A stretch of DNA of 64,000 bases from Acinetobacter genomosp. 15BJ (GCF_000400715.1 NZ_KE007347.1:1409382-1473381); one strand, 5' to 3'; counted from the stretch's first letter, positions 28,754-39,260 are shown. Made by a program: numbers and translations. The notes: a model not told the origin generated them from the letters alone.

Positions 28754-30466
28754 CTATTCAATAAATAATAAAGCTAAGCGAACTTGGTCATAAGCCATTC
28801 TTGGGCTGGTGGCTTCAACGATGGGACGCAATTTAATCGAACCGTCATCGGTAAAATGTTCAGGGTTTTTACGTTTATGCAAACGCTTATAGATCTTGCG
28901 CACTTCTTCAATCACTTCATCACCCGGACTGGCCACCGAAATATCCAAGCCCTGCTCTTTATGCAAACGCGCCAGATGATTGATGATCGTTGCAGGCGTT
29001 AAACCACGCTCATGCGCAATATCTTCAATCTCATAACCTTCTTCAAATAAAGTACGGGTTTCATCCAAGGTCGCTGCGGCATAATTCTGTTTCGCACCTT
29101 TGGCGATTTTCTTTTCATTACGGGCAATTTCAGTGGCATTCAATGTGCCACCACAATGCCGAATAAAAGCATTATGCTGTGTGGTTAAATCAATATTTTC
29201 AAAGTTGGCTTCCGCTTCAGTGGATAATTCCTGAAAACGGCGATCCGCTTTGATTGCTAGACTATCCAGTTCAAGCGCCTGCTCATTAAAGCCAAGCAGC
29301 TTCAGCCCTGTCAGAGATTTTAAGCGTGATAAAGCCACATAACCCTGACCTTTTTCAAAGGTATTGCTGAGATTGATTTCTGCTGCTTCCAAAGTCATAC
29401 CCTGACTTTTATGAATGGTAATCGCCCAAGCCAAACGCAACGGAATCTGTTGGAAACTGGCAATCGCCTTACCTGCTTCATTTTCAATTGACCATGTTTC
29501 AGGTTCAACCAAGAAGGTTGTGCCATCAGTCAACTTCACTTTAGGCAAAATGCCCTGCTTATCGTCTTCTTCAAAACCAATCACTTCACCCAGACTGCCG
29601 TTGATATATCCCATATCAAAGTTGTTTTTGACAAACATCACCTTGGCATTCTTCTTTAGGGTGAGTTCTTCAGGCGCACGCACTGAGGATTTTAAGGTTT
29701 CCATCAACTTTTCGTTGCCATCGACAACCGCATTGAATTGATGGCTTTCATTGTCAATTTCATTCAGGTGCTGATAATTAATATTATCGACATCCATATT
29801 GTGCGTATATAAACGAGTAAAGGTCTCGCCAATATCGTGCTGCCGCGATTGTTGCAAAGCACTAATATGGTTACCTTTAATATTCTGTGCCCGAATTGCA
29901 TTGAGAATCTGATTGAGAATTTCATCATCCTGACGATGCTGTTCAGTTAAATAACAGACACGGAATTTGGCTTCGACCCATGCATCGGACATAAAGCAGA
30001 ATTTATCGCGATTGCTTTCATCCTTTTTACCGACTGGCGGTAACTGGAAGAAATCCCCTGCCACAATCACTTGAATCCCGCCAAAGGCTTCGTCACTTTC
30101 TTTAAAGTATTTCAGCACCTGATTGACCAGATTCAGTTGCTTGGCATGCAACATCGAAATTTCATCAATAATCAAGACTTGGGCATTTTCTAAATGCTCT
30201 TTTAAATATTTACGCTCTTTCATCCGTTTCAGATCATCATCAGTCAGGCGGTCTTTAATCCCGATCCCCGCCCAAGTATGGATGGTCATACCATTCATAT
30301 GCGTCGCTGCAATTCCTGTCGAAGCGGTAATTGCCACAGGTACTTTGCGTGCTTTTAAATAATGAATGTATTGATTAAGCGTATAGGTTTTTCCTGCACC
30401 TGCTGAACCCGTTAAAAAAACATTTTCGCCAGCTTTAAGTAACTTGAGTGCAGTCTCTTGTTTCAT
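28754..30466 (-). CDS. Pif1-like superfamily 1 DNA helicase with C-terminal helix-turn-helix
   Basis: About 570 residues. Walker A is GSAGAGKTYTLN, Walker B is LIIDEISML, and later helicase motifs include GDFFQLPPVG and RLAWAITIHKSQGMTL. It should unwind DNA 5' to 3' using ATP, in repair or fork maintenance. The C-terminal third has a helix-turn-helix (FEEGYEIEDIAHERGLTPATI). I place the start at ATG 30466 (MKQETALKLL); a TTG 51 bp upstream would extend the frame but has no support. The isomerase gene follows 12 bp later. The biological role in Acinetobacter is not known to me. Confidence 0.85.
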   Translation of the reverse strand: MKQETALKLLKAGENVFLTGSAGAGKTYTLNQYIHYLKARKVPVAITASTGIAATHMNGMTIHTWAGIGIKDRLTDDDLKRMKERKYLKEHLENAQVLIIDEISMLHAKQLNLVNQVLKYFKESDEAFGGIQVIVAGDFFQLPPVGKKDESNRDKFCFMSDAWVEAKFRVCYLTEQHRQDDEILNQILNAIRAQNIKGNHISALQQSRQHDIGETFTRLYTHNMDVDNINYQHLNEIDNESHQFNAVVDGNEKLMETLKSSVRAPEELTLKKNAKVMFVKNNFDMGYINGSLGEVIGFEEDDKQGILPKVKLTDGTTFLVEPETWSIENEAGKAIASFQQIPLRLAWAITIHKSQGMTLEAAEINLSNTFEKGQGYVALSRLKSLTGLKLLGFNEQALELDSLAIKADRRFQELSTEAEANFENIDLTTQHNAFIRHCGGTLNATEIARNEKKIAKGAKQNYAAATLDETRTLFEEGYEIEDIAHERGLTPATIINHLARLHKEQGLDISVASPGDEVIEEVRKIYKRLHKRKNPEHFTDDGSIKLRPIVEATSPRMAYDQVRLALLFIE

Positions 30467-30660
30467 AATTTCTTCAGTCAAAATCAACAGCGCATAGCTT
30501 AACGATTTTTTACCCAAAATAAAAATGCAATGCGAAATCTAACCGAATTTCCTCATCAAATACCTAACATTGTTGAACGCTTGGTATCGCATAATTACAT
30601 TGACATCCAAAGGTTTTCATTTAATGTGGTTGTTAATGAATTCAGACTTGATCTATAAAA

Positions 30661-31626
30661 ATGACTACTTCAAATCTTTATGCATATCAAACAGATATAC
30701 TCGGTGAAGATTATCAGCAACTGACCTTAAATTTTGCAGATGATTATGATGGAAAAGTTGTAGCTACTTTGGTTCGCAAGAAGGCCGCTGAAGCAACCAA
30801 AAAAGCAGTTTTATATATCCATGGTTTTGCAGACTATTTTTTTCAAAAAGAAATGGCTGAACAATTTAATCAGCATGGTTACGATTTTTACGCACTCGAC
30901 CTGAGAAAATATGGTCGCTCTCGCCTGCCTCACCAAAAATTCTACTATGTGCTTGATTTACGTGAATACGATGCAGAGATCAGCAAAGCACTGGAAATTA
31001 TTGGTCAAGAAAATCACAATCAAGTTGTATTGGCAGGCCATTCAACAGGCGGTTTAACTGCTACCTTATATGCTGCACATTATCCAGATCATCGCTTAAT
31101 CAAAGCAGTCTGGAACAACAGCCCATTCTATGATTTCTATAAAAGTGTCCTTGAGAAAAAAGTGGGTATTCCGCTCTTAAGCGAAGTGGGTAAACGCCTA
31201 CCGAATGGAAAATTTCCAAGCGGTCTAAATCAATGGTATACCCCGAGCTTACATAAAGATTTTTATGGTGAGTGGGATTTCAATCTGGATTGGAAACCAA
31301 AAACCATGCCTTTTGTGCACCTCTGTTTTGTGACGGCAATTCACGAAGCACAAAAGGAAATTCATCAGGGTGTGAGTTTAAATGTACCTACCTTGATCAT
31401 GCATTCACATCAATCAAAATTTCCTAAAAAATGGGGTATTGATGCGCAACAAAGCGATGTGATTCTGGATGTCAATGATATGACTCAGAATGCCAAGAAA
31501 ATGAAAGGTGATGTGCAAACACTTGCTATTCAAAACGGTCTGCATGATTTGGTTTTATCTGCACCGCCTGTTCGTGCACAGGTCTATAAAGATCTGTTTG
31601 CTTGGTTGGCTGAAAAAATCCAGTAA
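30661..31626 (+). CDS. Alpha/beta hydrolase (monoacylglycerol lipase/lysophospholipase-like)
   Basis: 321 residues of the serine-aminopeptidase S33/lysophospholipase group. The nucleophile elbow is LAGHSTGGL and the oxyanion region is YIHGFADYFF. The catalytic histidine is probably in NGLHDLVLS near residue 300. No signal peptide is seen. It stands alone, 195 bp from the helicase start and convergent with the GAF regulator. Substrate is not known. Confidence 0.87.
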   Translation: MTTSNLYAYQTDILGEDYQQLTLNFADDYDGKVVATLVRKKAAEATKKAVLYIHGFADYFFQKEMAEQFNQHGYDFYALDLRKYGRSRLPHQKFYYVLDLREYDAEISKALEIIGQENHNQVVLAGHSTGGLTATLYAAHYPDHRLIKAVWNNSPFYDFYKSVLEKKVGIPLLSEVGKRLPNGKFPSGLNQWYTPSLHKDFYGEWDFNLDWKPKTMPFVHLCFVTAIHEAQKEIHQGVSLNVPTLIMHSHQSKFPKKWGIDAQQSDVILDVNDMTQNAKKMKGDVQTLAIQNGLHDLVLSAPPVRAQVYKDLFAWLAEKIQ

Positions 31627-31656
31627 TACCGATGACCATTTTAAATATCTTGATGC

Positions 31657-32835
31657 TCAGTGGTCTTGGTACTTACTGAGCATATTTTTAGCGGGATGCG
31701 AAGCTGGCAATAATTCCAGCAGACGTTCAGCAGCATCAACGGCTTCTGGACAATAGGCCAAATGTTTTAATAAAGCATCACTGCCCTGTGTCTGAAAAAT
31801 CACATGACTCAAACGCGACTCCAAACAATCCCGCCAAGCAGATAAAAATGGACTTTCGGTTTTCGCTAAGAAAATACCAGTATAACCTTGTAGAGCGGTA
31901 CTGATATAACCCGCATCCAATGCCTGTTCCAGTTGCAGGAAATCTGCCTCGATCGGAATATTCAGGCGATAAGGCCTTGAACCAAGCGCCTCACCTAAAC
32001 GATCTCTTAAATGAGACATCTCTGCTTTTAATGTCCCAAGACTGACTTTGCGTTCCCCATACAAAGCCTGATGTAAATTCTCTAAATTCAGACCTTGTGG
32101 ACATAGAGCTAAAATCACCAGAATTTCGATTTGTCTCGGGGTTAAACTTAAGCTTTTGCCATTGATCAACACCTGTGCCGTATTAAAAGTACGTAAATAC
32201 AGGTGTTGTTGCTGTAATTGTTGCACCGCCATTTGAATAATTGCGGCGCAGCGTTCGACGGCTAATAGACCTAAACTATTGTGGTTTTCCCATGTAGTGG
32301 ATAAATCTACTACGCCTAAAACTTGCTTGGAATAAGGATCAAGCACAGGCGCAGCATAGCAAACCCAATCATGTACCGATGCCATATAGTGTTCATTAGA
32401 AAATACACAGCTTGATTTACGGGTCTTCAGTGAAAGTGCCAGCGCATTGGTGCCAACTAATTCTTCCTGCCACTGTCCCCCTGCAACAAAGTGGACGCGT
32501 TCGGCAGCATTACGCATTTGGGTACAGGATGCTGTCCAGATAATGGTACTGCCGACATCGCCAACCGCAAGCACCATAGCAGACTGTTCTGCAACATGTT
32601 TTAGATCTTCTTGGCAAGCCTGTAATGCCAAGGCCAAAGAACCTGTTTGAGTCGAAACTTGATCGAGCAACGGTGCAGCTAAACGTTCTTTAGGAATATC
32701 AGCGAGTGTAGAACGCTCCCATGAACTGGCAATACTCTGTTCCATTTTTTCGGCATGCTGTGGATTGAGACTACTTTGCGCCCTGAGTTGCTCAACCAAT
32801 GTCCGCTGTTGCTGTAATTCCCTTTTTGTATGCAT
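31657..32835 (-). CDS. GAF-domain transcriptional regulator, likely of the aldehyde dehydrogenase/ethanolamine genes
   Basis: 392 residues. The N-terminal half resembles AcoR sensors, with a GAF-type domain at about 80-210 (GSTIIWTASCTQMRNAAERV, GTNALALSL, PVLDPYSKQVLGVVDLS). The sigma-54 AAA domain of AcoR is absent. Instead a winged-helix region (about 230-290, LTPRQIEILVILALCPQGLNLENL) is followed by a helical tail. It is transcribed divergently from the aldehyde dehydrogenase with about 120 bp between, so it probably controls that gene in response to an aldehyde, alcohol or ethanolamine signal (inference). Confidence 0.8.
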   Translation of the reverse strand: MHTKRELQQQRTLVEQLRAQSSLNPQHAEKMEQSIASSWERSTLADIPKERLAAPLLDQVSTQTGSLALALQACQEDLKHVAEQSAMVLAVGDVGSTIIWTASCTQMRNAAERVHFVAGGQWQEELVGTNALALSLKTRKSSCVFSNEHYMASVHDWVCYAAPVLDPYSKQVLGVVDLSTTWENHNSLGLLAVERCAAIIQMAVQQLQQQHLYLRTFNTAQVLINGKSLSLTPRQIEILVILALCPQGLNLENLHQALYGERKVSLGTLKAEMSHLRDRLGEALGSRPYRLNIPIEADFLQLEQALDAGYISTALQGYTGIFLAKTESPFLSAWRDCLESRLSHVIFQTQGSDALLKHLAYCPEAVDAAERLLELLPASHPAKNMLSKYQDH

Positions 32836-32962
32836 TTGTAATTTCCCTATTCCCTTATATGCAATTCCAACCTTTTTCCAACCTTCAACGCGATAACGTC
32901 ATTCTCAATAACGTACCCAGTACTTTATTTAAAAATATCACAACACATAAAGGAGTATGTAT

Positions 32963-34474
32963 ATGCGCTATGTTGATCCGAATCAATCTGGTTCAAAAAT
33001 CCATTTTAAAGACCAATATGAAAACTTTATTGGTGGGCAGTGGGTTGCGCCAGTCAAAGGAGTCTACTTTGACAATATTTCCCCTGTCGATGGCAAAAGT
33101 TTTACTCGTATTCCACGTTCGAGTGCAGAAGATATTGAACTGGCACTGGATGCTGCCCATAAAGCCAAGAAAGAGTGGAATAAATCCTCTCCAACCACAC
33201 GATCTAATTTATTACTTAAAATTGCGGACCGTATGGAGGCCAATTTAGAAATGTTGGCGGTTGCTGAAACTTGGGATAATGGTAAACCTGTCCGTGAAAC
33301 GCTGGCGGCTGACATCCCTTTGGCCATTGATCATTTCCGTTATTTTGCAGGCTGTATTCGCGCACAGGAAGGTGGTATCTCCGAAATTGATGAAGACACC
33401 ATTGCCTATCATTTTCATGAACCACTCGGCGTGGTTGGACAAATCATCCCTTGGAACTTCCCGATTCTCATGGCGGCATGGAAACTGGCACCGGCATTGG
33501 CAGCGGGCAACTGTGTGGTGATCAAACCTGCGGAACAAACACCTGTTGGCATTTTATTAGTGGCTGAGCTGATACAAGACCTATTACCTGCGGGTGTACT
33601 CAATATCATCAATGGTTATGGTGCCGAAGTTGGCCGCCCACTGGCAACCAGTCCACGTATTGCCAAAATTGCGTTTACTGGTTCGACCCAAGTTGGGCAA
33701 TTGATCATGCAATATGCCACCGAAAACATCATTCCAGTGACTTTGGAGCTAGGCGGAAAATCACCGAATGTATTCTTTGCCGATGTGATGGATCATGATG
33801 ATGATTTTCTTGATAAAACCCTTGAAGGTTTCGCCATGTTTGCGCTGAATCAGGGTGAGGTCTGCACTTGCCCATCGCGTGCCTTGATTCAGGAAAGTAT
33901 TGCCGATCAATTTATGGAAAAAGCCATTGAACGGGTCAAGCGCATCAAACTCGGACATCCCCTTGATACCGACACTATGGTCGGTGCACAAGCCTCATTG
34001 GAACAGCAAGAAAAAATCCTGCGTTGTATCGATACAGGCCGACAAGAAGGTGCGGAAGTGCTATTGGGTGGGCATGGTCGCCAAGAGGTCGGCAATGGTT
34101 ACTACATCGAACCGACCATCTTTAAAGGCCATAACAACATGCAAGTGTTTCAGGAAGAAATCTTTGGCCCTGTGCTGTCTGTGACCACATTTAAGGACTT
34201 TGATGAAGCCATTCAGATCGCCAATGACACCATGTATGGCTTAGGTGCAGGGGTCTGGTCACGCTCAAACCATACTGCCTATCGTGCAGGCCGTGCCATT
34301 GAAGCGGGTCGAGTTTGGACCAATTGTTATCACATCTACCCTGCTCATGCTGCATTTGGAGGCTATAAAAAGTCAGGTGTAGGTCGTGAAAACCACAAAA
34401 TGATGCTCGATCATTATCAACAAACCAAAAACTTGTTGGTGAGTTATTCAACCAAAGCCATGGGCTTTTTCTAG
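32963..34474 (+). CDS. exaC: NAD-dependent aldehyde dehydrogenase (acetaldehyde dehydrogenase ExaC type)
   Basis: 503 residues, oxidises acetaldehyde to acetate. The catalytic glutamate is in [11 protein letters not shown] and the cysteine in [15 protein letters not shown]; the latter motif and the C-terminal [18 protein letters not shown] are typical of the ExaC/AldB group. I chose ATG 32963 because AAGGAG at 32950-32955 is 7 bp away; the upstream ATG at 32957 would be only 1-2 bp from it. It lies ahead of the ethanolamine permease and EutBC, so its main job here is probably acetaldehyde from ethanolamine. Confidence 0.92.
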   Translation: MRYVDPNQSGSKIHFKDQYENFIGGQWVAPVKGVYFDNISPVDGKSFTRIPRSSAEDIELALDAAHKAKKEWNKSSPTTRSNLLLKIADRMEANLEMLAVAETWDNGKPVRETLAADIPLAIDHFRYFAGCIRAQEGGISEIDEDTIAYHFHEPLGVVGQIIPWNFPILMAAWKLAPALAAGNCVVIKPAEQTPVGILLVAELIQDLLPAGVLNIINGYGAEVGRPLATSPRIAKIAFTGSTQVGQLIMQYATENIIPVTLELGGKSPNVFFADVMDHDDDFLDKTLEGFAMFALNQGEVCTCPSRALIQESIADQFMEKAIERVKRIKLGHPLDTDTMVGAQASLEQQEKILRCIDTGRQEGAEVLLGGHGRQEVGNGYYIEPTIFKGHNNMQVFQEEIFGPVLSVTTFKDFDEAIQIANDTMYGLGAGVWSRSNHTAYRAGRAIEAGRVWTNCYHIYPAHAAFGGYKKSGVGRENHKMMLDHYQQTKNLLVSYSTKAMGFF

Positions 34475-34495
34475 ACGATCCAAATCGGTTTACTG

Positions 34496-34532
34496 ACCTG
34501 TATAAGCCTTATCTTTAAAGGTTTATACAGGT
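34496..34532. terminator. Long stem-loop between aldehyde dehydrogenase and permease genes
   Basis: A 15-bp stem (ACCTGTATAAGCCTT with AAGGTTTATACAGGT, one G-T pair) and a 7-nt loop. A T-tract is poor, so it may be a processing or attenuation site rather than a plain terminator. The rest of the 208-bp gap has no gene. Confidence 0.5.
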
Positions 34533-34682
34533 TTAAACCATCAGATGTTGGTTTATAAAAAACCTCTATTTTTCACTCAAACTGAATCACCAAAGCAAAT
34601 AAAAATTCAATTTCTGCACAGGGTGTGCAACATCGGCATTGCTTTTGCATCTTGCTGATAAGACCCATACACGGAGCTTTGT

Positions 34683-36113
34683 ATGAACAATCAAGATCCT
34701 ATTTCTGCACTTTCAGCATCGACAACCACTTCCGAAGATTATTTTGCCCAAAGACAACTCAAACAAGGTGCCGTGGGCTGGTTATTACTGATCGGTTTAG
34801 GGGTTGCCTATGTCATTTCAGGTGATTTTGCTGGCTGGAATTTCGGTATCGCTCAAGGGGGTTGGGGCGGCATGTTTGTTGCCACCGCAGTCGTTGCCGT
34901 GATGTATCTCTGCCTATGCCTTGCCATGTCCGAAATGGCGACCATGCTGCCAACAGCGGGTGGCGGTTATAGTTTTGCGCGTATCGCATTTGGCCCACTC
35001 GGTGGTTATTTAACAGGTACCGCGATTCTGATTGAATACGCGATTGCGCCCGCAGCCATTGCGGTCTTTATTGGTGCCTATTGTGAATCGTTATTTGGCA
35101 TTGGTGGCTGGCAAGTTTATTTAGCCTGTTATCTCATTTTTATGGGTATTCACCTAAAAGGTGCTGGCGAAGCCCTTAAAATTATGTTTGCCATCACCTT
35201 GGTTGCGGCAATCGCACTGGCCGTTTTTATTTTTGCGATGTTTCCTCATTTTAATTCGCATAATCTGTTTGATATTCCAGCGGGGCAACAATTTGGCGCA
35301 AGTAGCTTTTTACCCTATGGCTATTTAGGGATTTGGGCAGCGGTTCCCTATGCAATTTGGTTTTTCTTGGCCGTTGAAGGTGTGCCCTTAGCCGCAGAAG
35401 AAGCCAAAGATCCGGCCAAATCACTGCCACGCGGACTGATTGGTGCGATGTTGATTTTAACCGCCTTTGCCCTATTGATTTTATTTTTGGGTGCAGGTGC
35501 AGCGGGTGCCAGTACCTTGCAACACTCCAGTGCACCTTTGGTCGATGCCCTCGTCAAAGTCTATGGACAAGGTACATGGCTGGCTAACTTTGTCAATTTT
35601 GTCGGTCTTGCTGGACTCATCGCCAGTTTCTTTTCGATTATCTATGCCTATTCACGCCAAATTTTCGCACTCTCCCGTGCGGGCTATTTACCTACATCGC
35701 TATCATTGACCAATAAAAATCATGCCCCTTATTTAGCCATCATCATTCCAGGCATCATTGGATTTTTCTTGTCCTTAACTAAAGAAGGCGATTTACTGAT
35801 TTTAATTGCAGTCTTCGGTGCAACCATTTCTTATGTATTGATGATGCTCTCGCATATTAAACTGCGCGTATCTCGGCCCTTAATGCACCGTCCCTATAAA
35901 ACACCTGGTGGTATCGTCACCTCGAGCATTGCCTTAATTTTAGCTACCATCGCAGTTGTCGCAGGTTTTCTGGTCAATCCTAAAGTGTGGTGTATTGCAG
36001 CAGGCATTTATATGGTCTTTATTGCCTATTTTATATTTTATAGCCGTCATCAACTCATACAGGGGACGCCAGAGGAAGAGTTTGCCCAGATCACGGCAGA
36101 TGAAAAACAATAA
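34683..36113 (+). CDS. eat: Ethanolamine permease
   Basis: 476 residues with about twelve membrane helices, of the APC amino-acid permease superfamily (ISGDFAGWNFGIAQGGWGGM). Family members named Eat import ethanolamine in Pseudomonas and Acinetobacter. The gene is 23 bp upstream of eutB on the same strand, which fixes the likely substrate. It replaces the EutH transporter found in enterobacterial microcompartment operons. Confidence 0.92.
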   Translation: MNNQDPISALSASTTTSEDYFAQRQLKQGAVGWLLLIGLGVAYVISGDFAGWNFGIAQGGWGGMFVATAVVAVMYLCLCLAMSEMATMLPTAGGGYSFARIAFGPLGGYLTGTAILIEYAIAPAAIAVFIGAYCESLFGIGGWQVYLACYLIFMGIHLKGAGEALKIMFAITLVAAIALAVFIFAMFPHFNSHNLFDIPAGQQFGASSFLPYGYLGIWAAVPYAIWFFLAVEGVPLAAEEAKDPAKSLPRGLIGAMLILTAFALLILFLGAGAAGASTLQHSSAPLVDALVKVYGQGTWLANFVNFVGLAGLIASFFSIIYAYSRQIFALSRAGYLPTSLSLTNKNHAPYLAIIIPGIIGFFLSLTKEGDLLILIAVFGATISYVLMMLSHIKLRVSRPLMHRPYKTPGGIVTSSIALILATIAVVAGFLVNPKVWCIAAGIYMVFIAYFIFYSRHQLIQGTPEEEFAQITADEKQ

Positions 36114-36136
36114 TCAGGAAGATTAAGGAGAAGCGC

Positions 36137-37522
36137 ATGCGTTACCGTCAAATCGTGGCCCAACAACACTATCAGTTTGCCGATCTTAAAACATTAATGG
36201 CAAAAGCCACGCCTTTGCGTTCTGGTGATCAACTGGCAGGGATTGCTGCACAGGATGCTACTGAACGTGTTGCTGCACAAATTACACTTGCAGATGTGCC
36301 GTTAAAAAACTTTTTAAATGAAACGCTAGTCGATTACGAGACTGATGAAATTACCCGACTGATTATTGATGAACACCGCGCTGATCTGTTTGCGCCGATT
36401 GCGCATTTTACGGTTGGCGATTTCCGTAACTGGCTACTCAGCGAAGATGCCACCACCGAAAAACTACAGCAACTTGCAGCGGGTCTCACACCAGAAATGG
36501 TCGCAGCTGTGAGTAAAATTATGCGCAATCAAGATCTCATCTATGTCGCTAGTAAATGTGAGGTCATCACTCAATTCCGCAATACCATCGGCTTAAAAGG
36601 ACATTTATCCACGCGTTTACAACCCAATCATCCCACCGATGATGTACTGGGTATTTCCGCCAGTATTTTAGATGGTTTGATGTATGGCAATGGTGATGCA
36701 GTAATTGGCATTAATCCCGCAACAGACAACTTACATAATTTATCAGAGCTGCTAAAACTGATTGATCATGTTATTCAAGAATATCAAATCCCGACCCAGT
36801 CTTGTGTTCTGACCCATATCAGTTCAGGCATTCAACTGGCAGAAAAAAATGTTCCGATTGACCTGATGTTTCAATCCATCGCAGGTACACAAAAAGCCAA
36901 TGAGGGTTTTGGCATTTCACTCGAAATGCTGCAAGAAGGTTATGAAGCAACACTGGCTCTCAACCGTGGTACGCTTGGCAACAACGTAATGTACTTTGAA
37001 ACAGGCCAAGGCAGTGCCCTGTCGAGTAATGCACATCACGGCGTCGATCAGCAAACCATCGAAGCGCGTGCCTATGCCGTAGCACGCAAATACAATCCCT
37101 TATTGGTCAATACCGTGGTCGGCTTTATTGGCCCTGAATATCTCTATGATGGAAAACAAATTATCCGCGCGGGTCTGGAAGATCATTTCTGCGGCAAGCT
37201 GCTCGGTTTGCCGATGGGTTGTGATATCTGCTATACCAATCATGCAGATGCCGATCAGAACGATATGGATGTGCTGCTGACCTTATTCGGTACAGCAGGC
37301 ATTAATTTTATTATGGGCATTCCGGGTTCAGATGATGTGATGCTGAATTATCAAACCACCTCTTTTCATGATGCACTATACCTCAGACAACTGCTTGGAT
37401 TACAACCAGCCCCTGAGTTTTCATCTTGGTTAGAGCAACAAGGCATTTTAAAACAGCAGCAACAGCATATTCATTGGGCAGAACAAATGCCTGCTCAATT
37501 CTCCAAGTTATTGATGCATTGA
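36137..37522 (+). CDS. eutB: Ethanolamine ammonia-lyase, large subunit
   Basis: 461 residues, the usual EutB length. With EutC it splits ethanolamine into acetaldehyde and ammonia, using coenzyme B12 (adenosylcobalamin). Conserved EutB sequences include SKCEVITQFRNTIG, YFETGQGSALSSNAHHG and PMGCDICYTNHADADQNDMD. AAGGAG precedes the ATG. No B12 synthesis, EutA reactivase or microcompartment gene is in the window, so cofactor supply must come from elsewhere. Confidence 0.97.
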   Translation: MRYRQIVAQQHYQFADLKTLMAKATPLRSGDQLAGIAAQDATERVAAQITLADVPLKNFLNETLVDYETDEITRLIIDEHRADLFAPIAHFTVGDFRNWLLSEDATTEKLQQLAAGLTPEMVAAVSKIMRNQDLIYVASKCEVITQFRNTIGLKGHLSTRLQPNHPTDDVLGISASILDGLMYGNGDAVIGINPATDNLHNLSELLKLIDHVIQEYQIPTQSCVLTHISSGIQLAEKNVPIDLMFQSIAGTQKANEGFGISLEMLQEGYEATLALNRGTLGNNVMYFETGQGSALSSNAHHGVDQQTIEARAYAVARKYNPLLVNTVVGFIGPEYLYDGKQIIRAGLEDHFCGKLLGLPMGCDICYTNHADADQNDMDVLLTLFGTAGINFIMGIPGSDDVMLNYQTTSFHDALYLRQLLGLQPAPEFSSWLEQQGILKQQQQHIHWAEQMPAQFSKLLMH

Positions 37523-37532
37523 GGAGAATCAA

Positions 37533-38345
37533 ATGAAACTTTCTAAAGACTTTCAATTTCCTGCACAGGCGCATCAAGACCAGTGGGAAACACTGAAACA
37601 GTTTACCGATGCCCGTATTGCCATTGGACGTGCAGGGTGCAGCATTCCAACCCGCGCTTTGCTTGATTTCCAACTCAGCCATGCTCAAGCCAAAGATGCG
37701 GTTTTCCAGTGCTTAAATGTCGAATTACTGACTGAGCAATTACAACAATTGGGGCTCACTCCTATCCATGTACAAAGTCAGGCTGAACATAAAGAGCTGT
37801 ATTTGAAGCGACCTGATTTAGGACGTTTACTTTCAACCGATTCGATGCAACAGCTTCAGCAAATGCAACAAGATCAGCAGAGCTATGATGTCTGTATTGT
37901 GATTGGCGATGGTTTATCGGCCCGTGCCATTGAAGAAAATGCACTGCCTTTTATACAGGCACTGATCCAACCGTTTGCAGAACAACAATGGTCTTTAGCC
38001 CCTGTGGTGATTGCAACAGGCAGCCGTGTTGCTTTGGGGGATGAAATCGCTGAAATTTTTCAGGCGCGTATGCTCATTATGCTGATCGGTGAACGTCCCG
38101 GTCTCAGTTCACCTGACAGTATGGGACTCTACTACACATGGGAAGCGCACAGCGGTTGCCTAGATTCACAACGTAACTGTATTTCCAATATTCGTCCCGC
38201 AGGATTAAGTACGCCGATTGCCACACAACGCTTATTGGCTTTAATGCATAACTCCAAACAACTGGGGTTTTCTGGTGTCGATTTGAAAGATGAACATGTG
38301 GTTCCAACTGTTGAAGAACATCATCAACGCAGATTGCTTTTTTAA
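37533..38345 (+). CDS. eutC: Ethanolamine ammonia-lyase, small subunit
   Basis: 270 residues, partner of EutB, starting 10 bp after its stop with GGAG before the ATG. The B12-binding core shows VCIVIGDGLSARAIEENA and the C-terminal region SGCLDSQRNCISNIRPAGL, both typical of EutC. It closes the eat-eutBC unit and is followed by a stem-loop at 38354-38384. Confidence 0.97.
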   Translation: MKLSKDFQFPAQAHQDQWETLKQFTDARIAIGRAGCSIPTRALLDFQLSHAQAKDAVFQCLNVELLTEQLQQLGLTPIHVQSQAEHKELYLKRPDLGRLLSTDSMQQLQQMQQDQQSYDVCIVIGDGLSARAIEENALPFIQALIQPFAEQQWSLAPVVIATGSRVALGDEIAEIFQARMLIMLIGERPGLSSPDSMGLYYTWEAHSGCLDSQRNCISNIRPAGLSTPIATQRLLALMHNSKQLGFSGVDLKDEHVVPTVEEHHQRRLLF

Positions 38346-38353
38346 CTGAGTAC

Positions 38354-38384
38354 TTGGACAGCCCTATTTACCAGTGCTGTCCAA
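38354..38384 (+). terminator. Stem-loop after eutC
   Basis: Perfect 9-bp stem TTGGACAGC / GCTGTCCAA with a 13-nt loop directly after the eutC stop. There is no T-tract, so termination is uncertain. Confidence 0.5.
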
Positions 38385-38459
38385 CATGCATAAGGTCAAC
38401 ACATCAGTCTTAAAAATGATTTAAGATACAACATAATTTTTATTCATTGGTACTCGGTC

Positions 38460-39170
38460 ATGACCCTCGCCACCCATCTAAAAACCGTTTACGCCATTCA
38501 ACATCTTGCTTTTGAAGACCTAGGTTCATTAGAAGATATTTTTTATCAGTTGGGTTTTCGCGTCCGTTATTTCGAAGCAGGCGTGGACGATCTTAGCCCT
38601 GCGCTCAATTATGAAGGCTTAACGGTGATTCTTGGTGGCCCAATCGGCGTCTATGAAACCGAGGACTACCCGTTTTTAGTGGATGAAATTGCAGGGTTAA
38701 AACAACGCTTAAAAGCCAATAAACCCACCATCGGAATTTGTTTGGGGGCACAACTCATTGCACACGCACTCGGGGCAAAAGTCTATGCTGGACACCAAAA
38801 AGAAATTGGTTGGAGCAAATTAGACATTAAAGTGCTTGAGACGAATCCCTTAGCAGCATTAGAAAATGTCGAAGTGCTGCACTGGCATGGTGACACTTTT
38901 GATTTACCTGAAAATAGTACCTTATTGGCAAGTTCGGCAATCTATCCCAACCAAGCTTTTTCTGTCGGTAATAATATCTTGGCCTTGCAGTTCCATCTTG
39001 AAATCGCTGAAGAAAATTTTGAAAAATGGCTCATTGGACATACCTGTGAAATACGTCATGCGGGTTTATCCATTCCTCAATTGCGTCAAGATAATCAGGC
39101 TTATGCAGCACAGTTGGAGCAACAGTGCCGACTCGCAATTCAAACGTTCTTAGACCATCTGAATGTTTAA
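38460..39170 (+). CDS. Class I glutamine amidotransferase-like protein
   Basis: 236 residues. The nucleophile elbow GICLGAQLIAHALGA holds the cysteine, and LQFHLEIAEENFEKW holds the histidine and glutamate of the triad. It is a stand-alone amidotransferase related to the GMP-synthase glutaminase domain. A synthase partner is not adjacent, so the acceptor is unknown. It has its own short upstream region and a terminator at 39195-39226. Confidence 0.85.
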   Translation: MTLATHLKTVYAIQHLAFEDLGSLEDIFYQLGFRVRYFEAGVDDLSPALNYEGLTVILGGPIGVYETEDYPFLVDEIAGLKQRLKANKPTIGICLGAQLIAHALGAKVYAGHQKEIGWSKLDIKVLETNPLAALENVEVLHWHGDTFDLPENSTLLASSAIYPNQAFSVGNNILALQFHLEIAEENFEKWLIGHTCEIRHAGLSIPQLRQDNQAYAAQLEQQCRLAIQTFLDHLNV

Positions 39171-39194
39171 AAGCTTGCTATTTTAGAACTGTAA

Positions 39195-39226
39195 AAAAAG
39201 CCCAACATTAAATCGCTGGGCTTTTT
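39195..39226. terminator. Bidirectional rho-independent terminator
   Basis: 10-bp stem AAAAAGCCCA / TGGGCTTTTT with a 12-nt loop between convergent genes ending at 39170 and 39261. Confidence 0.85.
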
Positions 39227-39260
39227 CGTTGGTTCATCCATAAGGTCTGTTACACCCATG

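Noticed and set aside
36137-38345. Ethanolamine microcompartment operon
   Set aside because: No shell proteins, EutA, EutE or EutH genes in the window; only eat-eutBC is present.
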